A stretch of 64,000 nt of DNA, taken from NCBI GenBank assembly GCA_022655215.1, contig JALCUE010000001.1, positions 248,001 to 312,000 of the forward strand, in the 5' to 3' direction. Below, piece by piece: positions 32,225 to 45,300 of this stretch. This stretch comes from Atopobiaceae bacterium. Lineage in GTDB: Bacteria > Actinomycetota > Coriobacteriia > Coriobacteriales > Atopobiaceae. The position numbers were made by a program, and so were the translations under genes. Positions within the stretch are counted from its first letter, which is position 1, and each line of letters starts with the position of its first letter. Below the pieces are notes generated by a model. That model worked only from the letters and a program-made list of their open reading frames with translations, ran no database searches and was not told the DNA's origin.

Positions 32225-34000
32225 ATGTCCGGCGACGGGTTCTCGGGAGGAAGGACGTGGGTGGCCTGCGCGGTCGTCGCCTGCGTCTCGCTTCTCCTGT
32301 GCCTCTCCGCCCCGGGCATCGCCTCGGCGGCCGATGTCGCGGACGCCTCGACCACGGACGCCCCCTCGCTCTCGTCGGACCTCGCGGCCGGCTCCTCCGA
32401 TGCGTTGGACGGCACGGCCGACTCGGCCGATTCCGGTGACCTCACCTATCTCGATGAGTCGGACCTCTTCCCCGGATGGGGCGAGGACGGGCTCGAGAGT
32501 CCTGACCCCTCGGGCGCCCAGTCGACGGTCGTGGCGTCGTCGCTCTCCCGCAGGCTCGACGCCTACATGTCCACCGCCTGGCCCAAGACGCACGTCCCCG
32601 GCATGGCCGTCGCCGTCGTGGGCAGGGACGGGGTCATCTGGTCGGACACGGAAGGGGACTGCGGGTCGACGTCGGAGCCGTTCGTCATAGGGTCTCTCTC
32701 CAAGTCATACACCGCCGTGGGCGTGATGCAGCTCGTCGAGCAAGGCAAGGTCGACCTCGACGCCGACGTGACCCTCTACGTGCCCGAGCTCGACCTGGGT
32801 GCCCCCGTGTCAGTGCGTCAGCTCCTCAACCAGACGAGCGGGCTGGGCGGGTACCAGTCGGTGAACCAGGCCCATGTGGTGAGCGAGCAGGGGGCCTTCT
32901 CGTATGCGAACGTGAACTACGACCTGCTCGGCAAGGTCATCGAGAGGGTCTCGGGCCAGAGCTATTCCACCTACATGAGCGAGAACGTATTCGAGCCACT
33001 GGGCCTCACCAACACCTACGCCTCGCTCCAGGAGGCCGTCTCCGCGGGCCTCGTCCCAGGTCACCGCAGCTGGTTCGGGGCGACCGTCGCCGACGGGTTC
33101 GTCCATACGTGCGATGACGACGCATGGGGGCAGGAGCCTTCGGGCTACATATCCTCGAGCCTCTCCGACATGTGCTCCTATCTCCAGATGTATCTCGACG
33201 GCGGCGAGGGCGTCCTCTCGGGCGACTCGATCAGGCAGATGTTCTCATCCAACGTCTACGACGAGGGCTCCGACACCTACTACGGCATGGGATGGACCAC
33301 CTATGATCGCGGGGGCGAGCTCGTCCAGTCGCACGATGGACAGGTTGAGAACTACACGGCGAGCATGTGCATCCTGCCCGAGCGTGGGATCGCCGTGGTG
33401 CTCCTCGCCGACCTCAATGACACGACATACGGCAACTACGCGACATTCACCATGATGAGCGACATCATCACCCTCGCCATGGGCGAGGACCCGGTCGTCG
33501 CGGCGGACGAGACGGATGCGGCGGTCTCGGCGGGTGACGGTAGCGCCGACGCCGAGTCCTCCGACATGGCCGACGAGTCCGCGGACGGCGGTTCGGACGA
33601 CTCGATCCAGGCCTTCCTGTTCGGCACGACGCTGGCTGACGCGGACTCAGGAGAATACCTGCAGGCCCACCTTGGGGTGGATGTCTCGTGCCTGGTCTAC
33701 CTCGTCGCCTGTGGCTGGCAGGTCGCACTGTGCCGGAGGTGGGCGAGGAAGATGTCGTCCGAGTGGGGCACGACCCGCGGGAAGGTGCGTCTGGCCATCG
33801 CGGCCCTCGTGCACGTCCTGCTTCCCATCGTGCTGCTCGCGGCGATCCCCGAGTACCTGGGAATCGAGTGGGTCGAGCTCGTGGGGTTCGTCCCCGACGC
33901 GGCCCTCGTCATCATCCTGGGGTCGGCGTTGCTCGTGCTGGGCGGCATCCTCCGCTTGGTCCTCTGGCGCAAGGCCTCCTCGGCCGAGATGGCCGCCTGA
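32225..34000 (+). CDS. Beta-lactamase-fold serine hydrolase with C-terminal membrane segments
   Basis: The 591-residue protein has an N-terminal signal segment (about 12-37, ending ASA) and an acidic Ser/Asp-rich linker. A class C beta-lactamase/DD-peptidase domain spans about 100-430. The catalytic motifs are SLSK (Ser157, Lys160), YAN (227-229) and SHDG. After an acidic linker there are three or more hydrophobic segments near the C-terminus. The catalytic domain should face outside the membrane. Such proteins act on peptidoglycan peptides, D-amino-acid peptides or esters; clear beta-lactam resistance is not implied. The ATG is supported by GGGGGA. Confidence 0.85.
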   Translation: MSGDGFSGGRTWVACAVVACVSLLLCLSAPGIASAADVADASTTDAPSLSSDLAAGSSDALDGTADSADSGDLTYLDESDLFPGWGEDGLESPDPSGAQSTVVASSLSRRLDAYMSTAWPKTHVPGMAVAVVGRDGVIWSDTEGDCGSTSEPFVIGSLSKSYTAVGVMQLVEQGKVDLDADVTLYVPELDLGAPVSVRQLLNQTSGLGGYQSVNQAHVVSEQGAFSYANVNYDLLGKVIERVSGQSYSTYMSENVFEPLGLTNTYASLQEAVSAGLVPGHRSWFGATVADGFVHTCDDDAWGQEPSGYISSSLSDMCSYLQMYLDGGEGVLSGDSIRQMFSSNVYDEGSDTYYGMGWTTYDRGGELVQSHDGQVENYTASMCILPERGIAVVLLADLNDTTYGNYATFTMMSDIITLAMGEDPVVAADETDAAVSAGDGSADAESSDMADESADGGSDDSIQAFLFGTTLADADSGEYLQAHLGVDVSCLVYLVACGWQVALCRRWARKMSSEWGTTRGKVRLAIAALVHVLLPIVLLAAIPEYLGIEWVELVGFVPDAALVIILGSALLVLGGILRLVLWRKASSAEMAA

Positions 34001-34010
34001 GGGAGGCTGA

Positions 34011-35303
34011 CTACTCGCTGGCCCCGGACGTGCCGGCCCCGAACACGAACCAGAGCACCAGAAGCACCACGACCACCACGGCCACGATCACGCATATGAA
34101 GATGAGACGCTGCTGACGGGTGCGCTCGCGGACGTCCTTCTCGACGCCGGCGAGCGAGTCGACCTGCTTCTGCTGGACGTCGATGGCCGCCTGCGTGTCC
34201 GCGATGCGGCCGGCGAGCTCTTGGGTGGTCTGGGGGGTGGCGTGGATGTCGTTGGCCTCGTCGATCCTGGCCTGGGCGGCGTCGATGCGCTTCTTCGCGG
34301 CCTCTTGGTCACGATGGGTCTCGCGCAGGTTCATCTCACGGGCGACCACCTCGTTGTCGAGCGTGGCCTCCTCGGTCATGGCGTCCTGGTAGAGCTTGTC
34401 GTACTCCTCCTGATGGGACTTCGCGTCGGCGCGGGCCTCCTCGGCCTGCTTCTCGGCCACCTCCACGGACTGCTTCTGGGTCCAGAGATGGGTCTGAGCG
34501 TTGTCGACCACCTGCTTGGTCTCGTTGGTGACGGAGGTGACGTCCTCCTGTGCGGACTTCAGGTGTGCGAGCTCGCTTGCCACCTCGCCGCGCATGTCGG
34601 AGAGCTCCTTCATGCCGGTGGAAGGGTCCTTCTGGAGACGGTCGAGCTCGTCTTGGAGCTTGCGCAGGCGGGCCTCGGCGTTGTCGACGGCACGGTTCGC
34701 GGCTGAGATGCGCGTGTCTCGCCTTCCGGTCGACTCGGAGACGTTGCCCTCGGCGACCCGGAGCGCCTTCTTGGCGTCGGACAGGGAACGGCCTGCGTCA
34801 TCCGAGCGGCTCTTGGACGACTCGGCGAGGTTCTTGTAGGGACGAAGCTTCTGCTCATGGTCGGCCTTCATGGCCTCGAGGTCCGCCGCGAGCTTGTCAT
34901 GCTCGGAGTTGAGCCGTTCCTCGTCGGCGTCGGCCGCGGCCATCGCGGACCGGGCGTCCGTGAGCTCGGCGGTCGCATCGGCCACGATCGAGTCGAAGTC
35001 CGCCTCGATCTGGGTGCGATGGTCGTGCTCGGCGGTGTCGGCGTCGAGGTCCTTCCTCAGCGCGTCGAGCTTGCCCCTCGCGGTGGCGGCCTCCTTCTTG
35101 GCACGACTGACCTCGCGCATCGCGCTGAAGCCACCGTTCATTGTCTTCGTCGCGCTCGCGGTGGCGTGGGTGGCGGAGTCCGCCACCTTCTTGCTCGCCG
35201 TGGCGACCTTCGAGAAGGCCGAGCCCTGCTCGGTGCTGTTGTCCGTGGGCTGACCCGCCTCGTCGTTCGTCGCCTGTGTGGTCGACCGCTTGTCGTCTGA
35301 CAT
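34011..35303 (-). CDS. Tail-anchored coiled-coil protein, unknown function
   Basis: The 430-residue protein begins MSDDKRSTTQATNDEAGQ, with AAGGGA before the ATG at 35303. Residues about 70-390 are almost continuous charged coiled coil rich in Ala, Glu, Lys and Asp. The C-terminus is one membrane segment, RLIFICVIVAVVVVVLLVLW, with a short external tail. It lacks a signal peptide, so the long coil should lie in the cytoplasm, held to the membrane by its tail. I do not recognise a named family. A scaffold or cell-shape role is possible but not shown. It converges on the beta-lactamase-fold gene with a 10-base gap. Confidence 0.7.
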   Translation of the reverse strand: MSDDKRSTTQATNDEAGQPTDNSTEQGSAFSKVATASKKVADSATHATASATKTMNGGFSAMREVSRAKKEAATARGKLDALRKDLDADTAEHDHRTQIEADFDSIVADATAELTDARSAMAAADADEERLNSEHDKLAADLEAMKADHEQKLRPYKNLAESSKSRSDDAGRSLSDAKKALRVAEGNVSESTGRRDTRISAANRAVDNAEARLRKLQDELDRLQKDPSTGMKELSDMRGEVASELAHLKSAQEDVTSVTNETKQVVDNAQTHLWTQKQSVEVAEKQAEEARADAKSHQEEYDKLYQDAMTEEATLDNEVVAREMNLRETHRDQEAAKKRIDAAQARIDEANDIHATPQTTQELAGRIADTQAAIDVQQKQVDSLAGVEKDVRERTRQQRLIFICVIVAVVVVVLLVLWFVFGAGTSGASE

Positions 35304-35508
35304 GGGTTGGTCCCTTCTCGTGCGAGGCCGCGCGCCCACATGGAGCGCGGCCCATTCGCTTTCGCTCCCATTCTCGCGCAACGAAGGTCCCATGTGCGCG
35401 CCCGATCGTCCATTCCGACGAACTTTCAGATGTGTGTAGGCGAATTCCCGTCCATATGGTCGCGCGGCCGAGAGGATCGAGCCTGCGACAAGGGTGGATT
35501 CGGCCTAG

Positions 35509-37050
<1,542 letters not shown>

Positions 37051-37112
37051 GATAGCGACGGGAAGGGAAGACCTAGTGCGATGCGGGCGTCGGCCCGCTC
37101 GAGGAGGGCATC

Positions 37113-37385
37113 ATGGTATCTGCCACGACCACGATCAAGAACGCCTCCGGGCTCCACGCCCGCCCCGCTTCGATGTTCGTCCTCAAGGCGAAGGGGTTCA
37201 CGAGCGACATCTCCATCGAGGACGTCGACAAGGGCTCCGCTCCCGCGAACGCCAAGTCGATCATGATGATCCTGGCTCAGGGGATGGGCTGTGGCACCAC
37301 GGTGAGGATCACGGCGAAGGGCCCCGACGAGCGTGCCGCGGTGGATTCCCTCATCGACCTCCTGGAGAGCGGCTGCGGGGAGTGA
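37113..37385 (+). CDS. PTS phosphocarrier protein HPr
   Basis: The 90-residue protein reads MVSATTTIKNASGLHARPAS, with the phosphorylated His15 in GLHARPAS. Ser49 in NAKSIMMI corresponds to the regulatory Ser46 of Gram-positive HPr. It shuttles phosphate from enzyme I to the sugar-specific EIIA domains. When its Ser is phosphorylated by HPr kinase it would take part in carbon catabolite control. GAGGAGG precedes the ATG. Enzyme I is not adjacent, which is unusual since ptsH and ptsI are often paired. A hairpin follows, so it is probably co-transcribed with the GH1 gene or alone. Confidence 0.93.
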   Translation: MVSATTTIKNASGLHARPASMFVLKAKGFTSDISIEDVDKGSAPANAKSIMMILAQGMGCGTTVRITAKGPDERAAVDSLIDLLESGCGE

Positions 37386-37442
37386 CAGGCGCGCTCCCGT
37401 CCTCGTTCCTGTATCGTCCTTGCATGGTTCTCGTCAGATATC

Positions 37443-37476
37443 GTGGGCCGCGGGCTGCATGTCGCCCGTGGCCCAC
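37443..37476 (+). terminator. 13-bp hairpin after HPr
   Basis: The arms 37443-37455 and 37464-37476 pair throughout, with one G-U wobble in the RNA, around an 8-base loop. No T-tract follows. Confidence 0.55.
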
Positions 37477-37499
37477 TCACGTGGGAAAGGCATCGTCTC

Positions 37500-39538
<2,039 letters not shown>

Positions 39539-39591
39539 GCCTCTCGGCCCACGATGACCCTGCATGTCGAGCGGGCGTGGTGTGCGGAAGG

Positions 39592-39609
39592 CATGATGGC
39601 GGCATCATG
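39592..39609 (+). terminator. 7-bp hairpin downstream of tgt
   Basis: CATGATG and CATCATG flank a GCGG loop, 54 bases past the tgt stop, and are followed by a pyrimidine-rich stretch GGCTCTTCCT. Confidence 0.4.
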
Positions 39610-39680
39610 GCTCTTCCTGAATTGAAGATGTGATGCCTATAGATGGCAACGCCCTCGGGCCAAATGCGTCGGCTTGCTTC

Positions 39681-39686
39681 TATAAT
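39681..39686 (+). promoter_or_regulatory. -10 element upstream of secD
   Basis: A consensus TATAAT lies 83 bases before the secD start codon, in a short AT-richer stretch. No good -35 box is present at the standard distance, so it may need an activator. Confidence 0.5.
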
Positions 39687-39768
39687 GAGCCGGAATGACC
39701 GATAGTCCGGAAGCGTGCAGATGGTCCCATGGGGCCTTCGTCAGCCGCGCCGCATCGAAGGAAGCGTT

Positions 39769-41349
39769 ATGCCAAGGAAGAGCGAGGACGGTCGCAAGAC
39801 CGGCATAGACAGCTGGCGTGAGGAGACCTCGGGTCCCTCGTCCAAGAAGAAGGAGAAGGCCAAGGGGGGTAGGGCGAAGGCCAGGCGCGGCAAGACGCGT
39901 CGTCCCCACAACGGCAAGAAGATGCCGCAGGAGGCCCGGCGCTACGTGAGCACGCTCGTGGTGCTCGTCGTGGCCTGCATCGTCTGCGTGTTCCTCTTCA
40001 CGCCCCTGAGCGAGAAGATCACCCAGGGCCTCGACATCTCAGGCGGCGTCTCCGTCATCATGACCGCCAGCAAGGCCGACGGCTCCGACGTCACCTCCGA
40101 TGACATGGCCACCGCCACCACCATCGTGACCAACCGAGTGAACTCGCTCGGTGCCTCCGAGGCGACGGTGCAGCAGCAGGGCACCAACTCGATCCTCGTC
40201 CAGATCCCCGGTGCCACCGACGCGGAGTCCGCCGTGGACACCATCGGCAAGACCGGCAAGCTCGAGTTCGTCAAGGTGTCCGACATCGGTGACGCCGACG
40301 CGCTCGCCCAGATCAATGCCGGCACCGAGGACGTCGAGCTCAAGGAGGGCACCTACACCGCCTTCATGACGGGCGAGGACATCAAGTCCGTCACGGTCGC
40401 CCAGTCGTCGACCTCCTCCTCCGGCGACTACGTCGTGGACATCACCCTGAACGACGAGGGCACGCAGCTGTTCGCCGACGTGACCAAGGAGCTCGTCTCC
40501 ACGAACGGCAAGATCGCCATCGTGCTCGATGGCGTCGTGAACTCCGCGCCGGCGGTCCAGTCCGAGATCACGGGCGGCCAGGTCGAGATCTCCGGCGGCT
40601 ACACCCAGTCGCAGGCCAAGTCGCTCAAGACGGTCCTCGACTCCGGCAGCCTTCCCGTCACGCTCACCTACTCCGAGAGCAGGGTCGTCGGCCCCACGCT
40701 GGGCCAGGACTCGCTCTCCCAGGGCCTCATGGCCATCGCCATCGGCGTGGCCATCGTCGTCATCTACCTGTTCTTCTTCTATCGTGGTCTGGGCCTTCTC
40801 ACCTTCGGCTCCATCGGCGTGTTCGGGATCGTCTACCTCGGCATCCTCGCGATACTGTCGTACTACGGCGCGTTCGCGCTCTCGCTTGCCGGCCTGGCAG
40901 GCATCGTGCTCACCATCGGCATGGCGGCGGACTCCTCGATCCTCGTGCTCGAGAGGTTCCGCGAGGAGATCCGCATGGGCCGCAGCGTCCGCAACGCGAG
41001 CCTCTCGGGCGTCAAGCACGGCATCGGCACCTCCGTCGACGCGGACGTCGTGACGCTCGTCTCCGCGCTCGCGCTGTTCTTCATCGCCGTGGGCTCGGTA
41101 AAGGGCTTCGGCCTCACGCTGGCGCTCGGCATCGCCTGCGACATCATCACCATGTTCTGCTTCAAGGCGCCGGCGCTTCGCCTGCTGGCTCGCGGGACCA
41201 TCCAGAAGAACCCCAGGTTCTGGGGCATCCAGGAGGACCTCGACGAGGCCGCCGAGCGCGCCGCGGCCAAGGAAGCCGAGAAGGGGCATGGTTCCACGGT
41301 ATCCAAGGCGGATGCCAAGGCCGGGAAGGGAGGTGCCGACAATGCGTAG
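39769..41349 (+). CDS. secD: Protein translocase subunit SecD
   Basis: The 526-residue protein starts at 39769 with AAGGAAG 5 bases upstream. A Lys/Arg-rich cytoplasmic tail of about 60 residues precedes the first membrane segment. Then comes the SecD motif LGLDISGG-type sequence (here QGLDISGGVSVIM), a periplasmic domain, and five membrane segments with the DDSS-like SIVLTIGMAADSSILVLERFREE. The charged, tail-extended N-terminus is typical of Actinobacteria. SecD and SecF use the proton gradient to pull secreted proteins through SecYEG. The end overlaps secF by 8 bases. No yajC gene precedes it. Confidence 0.93.
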   Translation: MPRKSEDGRKTGIDSWREETSGPSSKKKEKAKGGRAKARRGKTRRPHNGKKMPQEARRYVSTLVVLVVACIVCVFLFTPLSEKITQGLDISGGVSVIMTASKADGSDVTSDDMATATTIVTNRVNSLGASEATVQQQGTNSILVQIPGATDAESAVDTIGKTGKLEFVKVSDIGDADALAQINAGTEDVELKEGTYTAFMTGEDIKSVTVAQSSTSSSGDYVVDITLNDEGTQLFADVTKELVSTNGKIAIVLDGVVNSAPAVQSEITGGQVEISGGYTQSQAKSLKTVLDSGSLPVTLTYSESRVVGPTLGQDSLSQGLMAIAIGVAIVVIYLFFFYRGLGLLTFGSIGVFGIVYLGILAILSYYGAFALSLAGLAGIVLTIGMAADSSILVLERFREEIRMGRSVRNASLSGVKHGIGTSVDADVVTLVSALALFFIAVGSVKGFGLTLALGIACDIITMFCFKAPALRLLARGTIQKNPRFWGIQEDLDEAAERAAAKEAEKGHGSTVSKADAKAGKGGADNA

Positions 41350-42358
41350 TCACTTCAGCCGCGAGATTCCGTTCATCCAGCACCGCAAGCAGTTCCTCAT
41401 CGTCTCCGCCATCCTCGTGACCCTCGCCATCGTCGGCATCTGCTGCCGTGGCCTCGTGCTCGGCATCGAGTTCTCAGGCGGCACCGAGATCGACTTCAGG
41501 AACACCGGCGACATCACCATCGAGCAGATGCGCTCCGCCCTCGCCGACGTCGACGAGGGCAGCGCCACGGTCCAGACGGCCGTGACCGATGGGGCGGACG
41601 GCTTCCTCGTCCGCTCGGACACGACCGACCCCACGGTCGCCACCGAACACGCGACCAAGGCTGCGGGCACCCTGGGCCTGTCCGACGATTCCTACAAGGT
41701 CACCACCATCGGTCCCGACTGGGGCTCGGACATCACGAAGTCGAGTGCCGAGGCCTTCATCGTCGCCATCCTCGTGATCATCGCCTACGTGTCGATCCGC
41801 TATGAGTTCAAGATGTCGCTCACCGCGGTCGCCTCGCTCATGCATGACCTCATCATCACGGTGGGCATCTACGCCTGGACGCAGACGGCGATCACGCCCA
41901 ACGTCATCGCCGCCTTGCTCACGATCATGGGTTACTCGCTCTACGACACGGTGGTCGTGTTCCACCGCATGAACGAGAACGCCACCGCGCTGAAGGACGG
42001 CAAGCACCGCACCTTCTACCAGATCGCGAACTTCTCGATCAACGAGGTCTTCGTCCGTACGATCAACACCTCAATCACCTCGCTCGTGCCCGTCATCGCC
42101 ATGATCGTGTTCGGTGGGTCCACGCTGCGTGACTTCGCGTTCGCCATGGCCATCGGCCTGGTCCTCGGCGCGTACTCCACCATCGGTGTCGCGAGCCCGC
42201 TGCTCTCCATGTGGAAGACGCATGAGGAGAAGTGGACCAAGCTCGAGCGTCGCTATGGATGGGATGCCATCGCCGCGGCGGAGGCGCCCGCGGCGGTCGA
42301 GGCCGCGGAGGGCACCACGCCCGCGTCCGCCGACGCCACCGAGTCTGACGGCAGGTAG
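41342..42358 (+). CDS. secF: Protein translocase subunit SecF
   Basis: The 338-residue protein starts at the ATG at 41342 inside the end of secD, with GGGAGGTG upstream. It has the SecF stretch LGIEFSGGTEIDFR after the first membrane segment, and the late family motif TIMGYSLYDTVVVFHRMNEN with NEVFVRTINTSIT. The C-terminus is an Ala/Glu-rich cytoplasmic tail. It forms the SecDF complex with the upstream gene. The recJ fusion starts 8 bases later and is probably on the same transcript. Confidence 0.94.
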   Translation: MRSHFSREIPFIQHRKQFLIVSAILVTLAIVGICCRGLVLGIEFSGGTEIDFRNTGDITIEQMRSALADVDEGSATVQTAVTDGADGFLVRSDTTDPTVATEHATKAAGTLGLSDDSYKVTTIGPDWGSDITKSSAEAFIVAILVIIAYVSIRYEFKMSLTAVASLMHDLIITVGIYAWTQTAITPNVIAALLTIMGYSLYDTVVVFHRMNENATALKDGKHRTFYQIANFSINEVFVRTINTSITSLVPVIAMIVFGGSTLRDFAFAMAIGLVLGAYSTIGVASPLLSMWKTHEEKWTKLERRYGWDAIAAAEAPAAVEAAEGTTPASADATESDGR

Positions 42359-42366
42359 TCCGTCCC

Positions 42367-45300
42367 ATGGCGGGCCTCGATCAGAGCCGACGTTGGGAGG
42401 TGCTCCCCGTCTCCTTGGAGGCGGAGGGGTGCCTTCGCGACGCATGCCATGTCCCGCCACTGGTCGCACGCATCATGGTGGCGCGTGGGATCGAGACGCC
42501 CGAGGCGGCGCACGAGTTCCTCTCGCCGTCCCTCGAGCGTGACTGGCACGACCCTCTCGTCATCCCCGGCCTCTCCGACGTGGCCGACCGCGTGGAGGCG
42601 GCCCTCGACGCCCATGAGACCATCGCCATCTTCGGGGACTTCGACGTCGACGGCATGTCATCGACGTGCCTGCTCACGCTTGGCCTCAGGGCCCTCGGCG
42701 CAGACGTCCATCCCTTCATACCCCATCGCTTCGACGAGGGATACGGCCTCTCCCGCGAGGCTCTCGACCGCGTGGTCGAGGGATGCCATCCCGACCTCGT
42801 CGTCACGGTCGACACGGGCATCGCGAGCGCCCGGGAGGTCGAGTTCGCGCTGGGGGAGGGGATCGACGTCTGCGTCACCGATCACCACGAGCCTGCCGAC
42901 CTCGTCCCCTCCACGGTCCCCGTGGCCGACCCCAAGCTCGACCCCGACAACCCCTCGCGTGAGCTCGCGGGTGCCGGCGTCGCGTTGAAGCTCGTGTGCG
43001 AGCTGGGTCGCAGGAGGGGCATGCCTGACCTCTGGCTTCGCTACACCGACGTGTGCTGCCTCGGCACGGTGAGCGACATGATGCTCCTCACCGGAGAGAA
43101 CCGCGCCCTCGTCGCCGACGGCATCGAGCGCATGCGCCACACCGATCGTCCCGGCCTCGTCGCCCTCGCCGCCGTCGCGCATTGCGACCTCACCGCCATC
43201 GAGGCCGATTCGCTCCCGTTCTCGCTGGTCCCGCGTCTGAACGCCGCCGGGCGCATGGGCGACGTCGAGGTGGCCTTCGACCTTCTCCTCACCGATGACC
43301 CGGCGCGTGCCGCCGAGCTCGCGGCGCGTCTCGACTCCATCAACACGGAGAGGCGCGAGATCGAGTCCGAACTCGCAGGCGAGGCCCTCTCCATGGTCGA
43401 GGCCACGTACGAGGGCGGACGCTGCGTCGTCATAGGGGGCGAGGGCTGGCACGAGGGCGTCAAGGGCATCGTCGCGAGCCGCATCGTCAACCGATATCAC
43501 GTGCCCGCGATCCTCTTCAGCATCTCCGACGGCGTCGCCCATGGCAGCGGGCGCAGCGTCGGCACCGTTGACCTGTTCCACGCCGTCGAGCAGTGCTCCG
43601 ACCTCCTCGTCCGCTTCGGCGGTCATGAGGGGGCCGTCGGCGTCACCCTGGACGCCGCCAACATCGATGCGTTCCGTGACCGCCTCGAGGAGGTCCTGGA
43701 CGCCCTGCCGGCCGAGCAGTTCGAGGACAAGGGCGAGGTCGCGGCCATCGTGGGCCTCTCCGAGCTCGACATCCCCACGATCTCGTCGTTGGGCATGCTC
43801 CGCCCGTTCGGCCAAGGCAACAAGGTCCCCCTTCTCGCGGTGAGGGGCGTCACCATGCGCGGTCGCGCGCGGGTGGGGTCTTCCGGCGAGCACATGCGCT
43901 TCTATGCCACCGACGGCGTCGACTCCGTGCCGGCCATCATGTTCCGCACGCCGGACATCGAGCGCGCCGCCGACTACGAAGGCGCGGTCGACCTCGTCTT
44001 CGAGGCCGTCGTCGAGACCTGGCAGGGCAGGACGAAGCCGAAGCTCATGGTGCGTGACATCATCTATCGCGCTGACGAGGCCGAGCCATCTCCCTCGGCC
44101 ACCCTCGTGGACGACCTCTTCTCGCGTGCCCCGGAGATCCTTGCGCGCGACGAGTATGCGGGCATCGCCGAGGCGACGAGCTTCGTCACCAAGGCGGTCG
44201 GCGTCTCGTTCGAGGGGCGTCAGGAGACGGTCTCCCACCTCGCCGAGGGTGACGTGCTCGAGGTCGTCCGTCAGGCCGACAACGAGAAGGACCCGAACGC
44301 CGTCGCGCTCGTCACCGCATCGGGCGACCAGATAGGTTTCCTGCGCAGGCAGATCGCCGCGGCCATCGCGCCTCTCATGGACGGGGGCACGCGCTACGAG
44401 GCGTGCGTCCGCCAGGTCACCGGTGGGGAGGAGGGCAGGAGCCTCGGCGTGAACGTCGCCGTGACCCGCAAGGACGCGACCGCGGATGCCGCCGACGCAT
44501 CGTCGATGCGTTCGGCCCGACGCAGGGACGAGCTCTCCTCGATGGACCAGACCGCGCTCACGCGCGAGCTCACCCACTCCCTCATCGGCGACAACCAGCT
44601 CCTTCCCGCGCAGGCGGCGGCCCTCGACTCACTCGCGGCCGGACGCTCCACGCTCTGCGTCATGGCGACGGGTCGAGGCAAGTCCCTCGTCTTCCACATC
44701 CATGCCGCGCGTACGGCCCTTCTCGCCGGTCGTGCGAGCGTCTTCGTCTACCCCCTCCGCGCCCTCGTCTCCGACCAGTCCTTCCATCTCGCGGAGGCCT
44801 TCGCCGACCTCGGCATGCACGTCGGCGTCCTCACGGGCGAGACCTCGATGGACGAGCGTGACGAGGCGTTCGCCGCGCTGGCCTCGGGCGGCGTGGACGT
44901 CGTGCTCACCACTCCCGAGTTCCTCTCGATCCATTCGGACCGATTCGCCGCGTCCGGTCGCGTCGGCTTCGTCGTGGTCGACGAGGCGCATCACGCCGGC
45001 ACCTCCAAGGGCGGCAACAGGGCCTCATATCAGGAGATGCCCCGTGTCCTCTCCGAGCTCGGCGACCCGGTCGTGCTGGCGTGCACGGCGACCGCCGCCA
45101 CCCCGGTGGCCCATGAGGTCTGCCGCCTGCTCTCCATCGTCGACGTCATCGTGGACGACTCCGTTCGTGACAACCTCTCCATCGACGACGAGCGCGAGCT
45201 TCGCGACCGGGAGAGCGCTCTGGTGTCGTGCGTCTCCACCGGCGAGAAGTGCGTCGTCTACGTCAACTCCCGCGAGCAGTCGGTCGCGCTCGCGCGCATG

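Noticed and set aside
32225-34000. Antibiotic-resistance beta-lactamase
   Set aside because: The fold and SxxK/YxN motifs are shared with DD-peptidases and esterases. The membrane tail and lack of resistance context make that label unsupported.
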